This document shows positions 15,764 to 19,493 of a stretch of 19,493 bases of DNA, in pieces. Within the stretch, counting starts at the first letter, position 1; each line of letters starts with the position of its first letter. The notes below the pieces were generated by a model, which saw nothing but the letters and a program-made list of their open reading frames with translations, ran no database searches and was not told where the DNA came from. Both the position numbers and the translations under genes were made by a program. The stretch is from an uncultured Clostridia bacterium (GTDB lineage Bacteria > Bacillota > Clostridia > TANB77 > CAG-508), in NCBI GenBank assembly GCA_949935895.1, contig CATLGL010000008.1:1-19493 (forward strand), in the 5' to 3' direction.

Positions 15764-16909
15764 ATGAAAAAAACAAGAGGGATTACTTTGATAGCACTGA
15801 TTGTAACAATAATTGTATTATTAATATTAGCAGGAGTCACAATTAGATTAACCTTAGGAGAAAAGGGAATTTTTAAATTAGCAGAACTTGCTAGAAAAAA
15901 TTATACAAATGCTGCATTGTATGAAGCAAATGAATTGGATAAATTTTTGGATAAAACAGAGCATATTCCTACAATAGAGGAAGAAAATTTTATTACATTA
16001 TATTCAGGAAAAGCAAATGAAACTACATCTATTTATGATTTAGCAGATACCATAGATAATTATGACTATCTAATTATTTATTGTGATAATTCAACAGCAG
16101 GTGGAATGGTAAGTATGATGATAGAGACAAGTGTAATTATGGAAAATGATTTAGATCAATTTTTTATGACTAATTCTGGAAATGTCTCAGCAACGTTAAG
16201 ATATATACGATTTGGATTTCTTGATAAAAATAAATTTAAGCTTTCTAACACAACAGGAAATTCATATATAAAAAGAATAGCAGGATTAAAAAAAGGAAAA
16301 ATAAAAAAAGTAGAATTATTAACAAGTGTTGCTAATGAAGAAAAAGAATATGCATTATCACAAAGTATTAACAATTTTGATTATGTTTTAGTGTATGCAG
16401 ATAATGAAGAAATACAAGGAACAAGTACTAGCATATTAGGGAAAGAGATTGCGAAAACAAATGGATTTCTTACAATAAATTGGGATTCTAATATGACAAG
16501 AGCCATAAGATATCATTTTGCAAATGATAAAATATTAAAAGTAATAGCAATATCACATCAGTCAAAGATTATTAGAATTGTTGGGCTTCAATTTAATCAT
16601 GCAGAAAAACAAATATTATATTCGGGAACAGAAAGTGAAAATAATAAAAAATATGTATTAACAGATAACATACGAAATTATGATATGATAGTAACATATG
16701 CAGATTGTCAAACTCCAAAAGGAATGGCAAGTAACATACTAGAAACAAAATATATAGAAGAGGGTAAAGGAAAATATATGGCTACATTATCTCCTTCTAA
16801 TACTATTCGAATAGTAAGATTTATTTTTGAAGACCTAAATTCTTTTACAACATATGGAATAGTTGGACAAGCATACATTCCTAGAATAGAGGCAATACGA
16901 TTTAAATAG
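15764..16909 (+). CDS. Pilin-like N-terminus fused to three beta-rich repeats (surface protein)
   Basis: The N-terminus KKTRGITLIALIVTII is a prepilin-type leader and hydrophobic helix, with alanine where classical pilins have glutamate at position 5 after the cleavage glycine. The GxxTLxxL pattern and following LTLGEKGIFKLAELA are common in Clostridia surface proteins. Residues 78-176, 182-277 and 283-380 are three divergent repeats: LYSG, a Y-x-L turn, I-x-N-Y/F-D-Y-x-x-V-Y-A/C-D, a central variable part, an R-Y/F-x-F strand and a final I-x-R-I-x-G/A. This resembles, from memory, repeat domains in tail or receptor-binding proteins of Bacillota phages; no search could be run. The protein is 381 residues with its own promoter and terminator. 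A role in adhesion or surface display is inferred. Confidence 0.7.
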   Translation: MKKTRGITLIALIVTIIVLLILAGVTIRLTLGEKGIFKLAELARKNYTNAALYEANELDKFLDKTEHIPTIEEENFITLYSGKANETTSIYDLADTIDNYDYLIIYCDNSTAGGMVSMMIETSVIMENDLDQFFMTNSGNVSATLRYIRFGFLDKNKFKLSNTTGNSYIKRIAGLKKGKIKKVELLTSVANEEKEYALSQSINNFDYVLVYADNEEIQGTSTSILGKEIAKTNGFLTINWDSNMTRAIRYHFANDKILKVIAISHQSKIIRIVGLQFNHAEKQILYSGTESENNKKYVLTDNIRNYDMIVTYADCQTPKGMASNILETKYIEEGKGKYMATLSPSNTIRIVRFIFEDLNSFTTYGIVGQAYIPRIEAIRFK

Positions 16910-16920
16910 AAATAAAATTT

Positions 16921-16962
16921 AAAAAGTTTAAAAAATTTTGTGAAATTTTTTAAACTTTTTTT
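16921..16962 (+). terminator. Terminator after the pilin-like gene
   Basis: A perfect 18-bp AT-rich stem (16921-16938 with 16943-16960), a 4-base loop TGTG and a T run follow the stop by 11 bases. Confidence 0.8.
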
Positions 16963-16971
16963 AAAAAACTA

Positions 16972-17000
16972 TTGCAAATTCCCAAAACTTATATTAAAAT
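16972..17000 (+). promoter_or_regulatory. mraZ (dcw cluster) promoter
   Basis: TTGCAA (16972-16977), a 17-base spacer and TAAAAT (16995-17000) stand directly upstream of the MraZ boxes and 61 bases before the mraZ ATG. Confidence 0.75.
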
Positions 17001-17007
17001 TTAAGTG

Positions 17008-17034
17008 AAGTGGTGAAAAGTGGTTTGAAGTGGT
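17008..17034 (+). promoter_or_regulatory. Three MraZ boxes (AAGTGGT, 10-bp period)
   Basis: AAGTGGT occurs at 17008, 17018 and 17028, exactly one helical turn apart, between promoter and mraZ. MraZ is known to bind such short direct repeats with 10-bp spacing upstream of its own gene, so this is very likely its autoregulatory operator. Confidence 0.85.
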
Positions 17035-17060
17035 TTAAAAGGGGAGCGAGGTGAGTCCAA

Positions 17061-17492
17061 ATGTTTATTGGTGAATATGAGCATAATGTAGATGCAAAAG
17101 GTAGAATTATTATGCCTGCAAAATTACGTGAAGATATTGGCGATAAATTTATTATTACAAAAGGACTCGACGGATGCTTATTTGCGTATTCATTAGAAGA
17201 ATGGACAAACTTTGAAGAAAAATTAAAAGCATTACCACTTGCACAAAAAAATGCAAGAAATTTTGTAAGGTTTTTCTTATCAGGAGCAGTTGAATGTGAA
17301 ATCGATAAACAAGGAAGATTTTTAATTCCTGCGAACTTGAGAGAACATGCTCTACTAGATAAAGAAATTGTCATTATTGGTGTTGGAACTAGACTTGAAA
17401 TTTGGAGTCGCAAAATATGGAAAGACTATAGCAGTGATGAAAATATATCAGCAGATGAAATTGCTGAAAATATGACAATGCTTGGTATATAA
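17061..17492 (+). CDS. mraZ: Transcriptional regulator MraZ
   Basis: MraZ is a ring-forming AbrB-like DNA-binding protein that heads the division and cell wall cluster and controls its own promoter. The 143-residue protein contains two copies of the MraZ half: EYEHNVDAKGRIIMPAKLRE near the N-terminus and VECEIDKQGRFLIPANLREH in the middle. Each has the DxKGR/DKQGR signature. The ATG follows GAGGTGA. The start, length and position before rsmH and ftsL are canonical. Confidence 0.97.
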   Translation: MFIGEYEHNVDAKGRIIMPAKLREDIGDKFIITKGLDGCLFAYSLEEWTNFEEKLKALPLAQKNARNFVRFFLSGAVECEIDKQGRFLIPANLREHALLDKEIVIIGVGTRLEIWSRKIWKDYSSDENISADEIAENMTMLGI

Positions 17493-17932
17493 CTTTTTTT
17501 AAAGTTTATATAAATTACAAAAGAGAATAAAGGGTAGAAGATAATGTTACATTGCTTCTATAAAAAGTGATACAAAAGAAAAAAGTGGATGATTTTCAAT
17601 TAACTTAAAATACAAAAGATAAATATTAACAAATTGCAAAAGAAAGCTAGAAGGTTAGAAGACTTCTAAAAAGAACAAAGTACAAAAGATAAAATTTACA
17701 AAAGAATACCATAATCAGAAAAAGACAAAGGATAATGTAATGATATTGCTATTCAAAAGAAAAAAATAGATGCACAAAAGAAGAAATGAACAAAAGATAA
17801 CATACAGCAAAAACACAAAGGATTTTTATAAACAAAAGACAAACATAAGTTACAACAGTTGGTATTTTTATAGAGTACCAACTGTTTGTGGCATATAGAA
17901 ATAATGTTTAAACAAAAAAGGAGAAACAAGTA
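17493..17932 (+). other. 440-base gap with about 13 ACAAAAG-like motifs
   Basis: No gene is seen on either strand. The motif ACAAAAG, often followed by A-T-A-A, occurs at 17517, 17572, 17612, 17682, 17698, 17774, 17790 and 17832. Variants (GCAAAAG, TCAAAAG or ACAAAG) are at 17636, 17675, 17725, 17753 and 17815. All have the same orientation and irregular spacing of 7-55 bases. A 15-base dyad, TTAGAAG-A-CTTCTAA, lies at 17655-17669. mraZ and rsmH are normally close together, so the size of this gap is unusual. Confidence 0.6.
17854..17886 (+). promoter_or_regulatory. Hairpin in the rsmH leader
   Basis: A perfect 11-bp stem (17854-17864 with 17876-17886), the most GC-rich part of the gap, encloses an 11-base loop. 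No T run follows, so it is unlikely to be a standard terminator. It lies 46 bases before the rsmH start. Confidence 0.5.
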
Positions 17933-18863
17933 TTGGAATTTAATCATAAACCAGTTTTATTGACAGAAAGTATAGCAGGATTAAAAATAAAACCTAATGG
18001 TATATATGTGGATGGAACAATGGGAGGAGCAGGACATAGTAAAAAAATAGTAGAAGTGTTATCTCCAAAAGGAAAATTAATTGGCATAGACAGAGATATT
18101 GAAGCATTAAATACATCTAAACAACGATTACAAAATTACCAAAATATTACTTATGTTCATGGAAATCACGATAATCTAAAATCAATTTTAGAGGAATTAG
18201 AAATTGATAAAGTAGATGGTATTTTGCTAGATTTAGGAGTATCTTCATATCAGATTGATGAAAAAAAAAGAGGGTTTAGTTATATGCAAGATAGTCCATT
18301 AGATATGAGAATGGATCAAAACCAAGAATTAACGGCAAAAGAAGTAATAAACTGTTATTCTGAAGAAAAATTAAAAACCATTCTATTTGAATATGGAGAA
18401 GAACGCTTTTATAAACAAATTGTGAAAAAAATTTGTGAACAAAGAGTAAAAAAATCAATTGATACAACAAAAGAGTTAGTAGAAATTATAAAAAAAGCTG
18501 TTCCTTTTTATGACAAAAATGCAGGGCATCCAGCAAAACGTACTTTTCAAGCAATTCGAATAGAAGTGAATAATGAGATAGCACCATTAAAAAATACAGT
18601 AAAGCAAGCAATTGATTGTTTAACATCACAGGGAAGATTATGCATTATTACGTTTCATTCACTAGAAGATAGAGCTGTTAAAATGGCATATCAAGAAGAG
18701 GCACGGAAAATGTAACTGCCCAAAAGATTTTCCAACTTGTGTATGTGGTGCTAAAAAAAGAGGAGAAATCATTACTAAAAAACCAATTGAGCCAAGTGTG
18801 ATAGAACAAAAAGAAAACACAAGAGCACAAAGTGCTAAACTAAGAATTTTTGAAAAGATATAA
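17933..18863 (+). CDS. rsmH: 16S rRNA m4C1402 methyltransferase RsmH, +1 shift at CGG
   Basis: RsmH (MraW) methylates N4 of C1402 in 16S rRNA. The start is TTG at 17933, 9 bases after AAGGAG; the N-terminus EFNHKPVLLTESIAGL fits the family exactly. Motifs are YVDGTMGGAGHSKKI (SAM site), GIDRDIEAL, DGILLDLGVSSYQID, GFSYMQDSPLDMRMD, KRTFQAIRIEVNNE and ITFHSLEDR. The first frame meets CGG at 18704 and then stops within three codons. Skipping the C gives AGKCNCPKDFPTCVCG, the conserved cysteine-rich segment, and a normal C-terminus ending KLRIFEKI. The joined length is 309 residues, normal for RsmH. ftsL follows after 43 bases. Confidence 0.94.
18704..18707 (+). other. CGGA frame-change site 16 (RsmH Gly258)
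   Basis: GCA CGG AAA becomes GCA GGA AAA TGT AAC TGC, entering the CNCPKDFPTCVCG segment typical of RsmH. Confidence 0.93.
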
Positions 18864-18906
18864 AGTAAGCAAATAAAAAAAGATAATAAAAAAGGAGGTG
18901 ATAACT

Positions 18907-19428
18907 ATGGCATATAATCACTATCAATACGAAACAAGTCCAAGAAAATTGCAACCAGAATACGAACCAAGAGTAAGAAAGAAATATCCTAAAAAAAGTA
19001 CAGCAAGAAAAATACAAACAAATCAAAGAACTAAAAAACAGATAAAACCAAAAGAAAAAAGAAAGCTAAAAAAAGAAGTAAAAATCATTATATATATTGC
19101 AGTTGGATTTGCAATTTTATTTGCCATTAGTTATCGAAACTCTGTTATCAATGAAAAATTTGCAGAAATTAAAACATTAAAGTCAAACCTAGCAAGCATA
19201 CAAAAAGAAAATGAACAATTAGAAGTTAGTATAGAGAATAGTTTAAATTTAAAAACAATTGAGCAATCTGCAACAGAATTATTAGGTATGAAAAAATTAG
19301 AAAAATCACAAAGTATATACATAAATTTACCAAAACAAGACTATGTTGAACCAGCCTCAGAGGAGGTAATAACAAAACAAAATAGTAATTGGTTAGAAAA
19401 GATTATTAGTTTTATTACAGGAAAATAA
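18907..19428 (+). CDS. ftsL: FtsL-like cell division protein
   Basis: FtsL is a bitopic divisome protein that works with DivIC and FtsQ-type partners to activate septal wall synthesis. The 173-residue protein has a long, strongly basic cytoplasmic N-terminus, one membrane helix (IIIYIAVGFAILFAIS) and an extracytoplasmic coiled coil (FAEIKTLKSNLASIQKENEQ), followed by LGMKKLEKSQSIYI, as in FtsL/DivIC proteins. ATG 18907 is chosen over GTG 18898: AGGAGG (18893-18898) overlaps that GTG and lies 8 bases before the ATG. Identification rests on topology and position after rsmH, since sequence conservation is low in this family. The 65 bases after it hold no gene. Confidence 0.85.
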   Translation: MAYNHYQYETSPRKLQPEYEPRVRKKYPKKSTARKIQTNQRTKKQIKPKEKRKLKKEVKIIIYIAVGFAILFAISYRNSVINEKFAEIKTLKSNLASIQKENEQLEVSIENSLNLKTIEQSATELLGMKKLEKSQSIYINLPKQDYVEPASEEVITKQNSNWLEKIISFITGK

Positions 19429-19493
19429 GAATGTAATACATAATATTTAAATTCTTTTTCCAAAATATAGGCAAATGTTTAAATCAAAATAAT

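Noticed and set aside
17517..17838. ACAAAAG motif array as a CRISPR array
   Set aside because: The motif is only 7 bases, spacing is irregular (7-55 bases), and there are no uniform spacers or cas genes.
1513..18707. Frame changes as sequencing or assembly errors
   Set aside because: Random or GG-linked insertion errors would hit all three codon phases, intergenic DNA and Trp or Arg codons too. All 16 lie directly before an in-frame GGN glycine codon, all insert C, and about 20 out-of-phase CGG sites are clean. A systematic artefact is not formally excluded without reads.
1513..18707. Classical slippery-site +1 frameshifting with P-site re-pairing
   Set aside because: The codon before CGG varies widely and includes ATG and TGT, which cannot re-pair one base downstream. 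No common upstream Shine-Dalgarno-like or downstream structure is visible, and stops rarely follow directly.
1513..18707. Simple reassignment of CGG to another amino acid
   Set aside because: Reassignment would keep the frame; here the frame moves by one base at each CGG.

Overview
The window is AT-rich and reads like an uncultured, low-GC, Gram-positive member of the Bacillota (Clostridia type, plausibly gut-associated). The evidence is strong AGGAGG ribosome sites, AGA-dominated arginine codons, a carAB / comM-dprA-yraN / rsmA / minDE-rodA / mraZ-rsmH-ftsL gene set, and surface proteins with Clostridia-style pilin-like N-termini. All recognised genes lie on the + strand.

Layout. 3-911: 3' end of a modular surface protein, then a 24-bp-stem terminator. 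1015-5300: carA and carB (carbamoyl-phosphate synthase), followed by a YgjP-like metallopeptidase and a terminator. 5874-8809: a strong promoter, then comM, dprA and yraN (DNA uptake and processing cluster). 9010-9864: rsmA. 10122-13145: minD, a MinE with a very long repetitive tail, and rodA (division-site placement and wall elongation). 13171-14141: a tRNA-dihydrouridine synthase. 14303-14978: a membrane-anchored LolA-like protein. 15082-15432: a MazF/EndoA-type RNase without a visible antitoxin. 15764-16909: a pilin-like surface protein with three beta-rich repeats. 16972-19428: mraZ promoter with three MraZ boxes, mraZ, a 440-base gap full of ACAAAAG motifs, rsmH and ftsL.

The outstanding feature is a decoding anomaly. 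Seven conserved genes (carA, carB, comM, dprA, yraN, dus, rsmH) and the LolA-like gene are split by +1 frame changes, 16 in total. Every one lies exactly at an in-frame CGG codon, and at every one, skipping the C or reading CGGN as a single unit restores the expected family sequence with a glycine at that position. Many of these are family-invariant glycines, including two in the ComM Walker A loop and the CarB GQ and GGQTG motifs. By hand scan, no in-frame CGG in the window is used as ordinary arginine. About 20 CGG trinucleotides that straddle codons (NNC GGN or NCG GNN) cause no frame change. This frame dependence is hard to explain by sequencing error or gene decay. It suggests that the organism reads the quadruplet CGGN as glycine, or shifts +1 quantitatively at an unassigned CGG codon. 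comM needs five such events and carB four, so the process would have to be highly efficient. The tRNA that would do this is not in the window.
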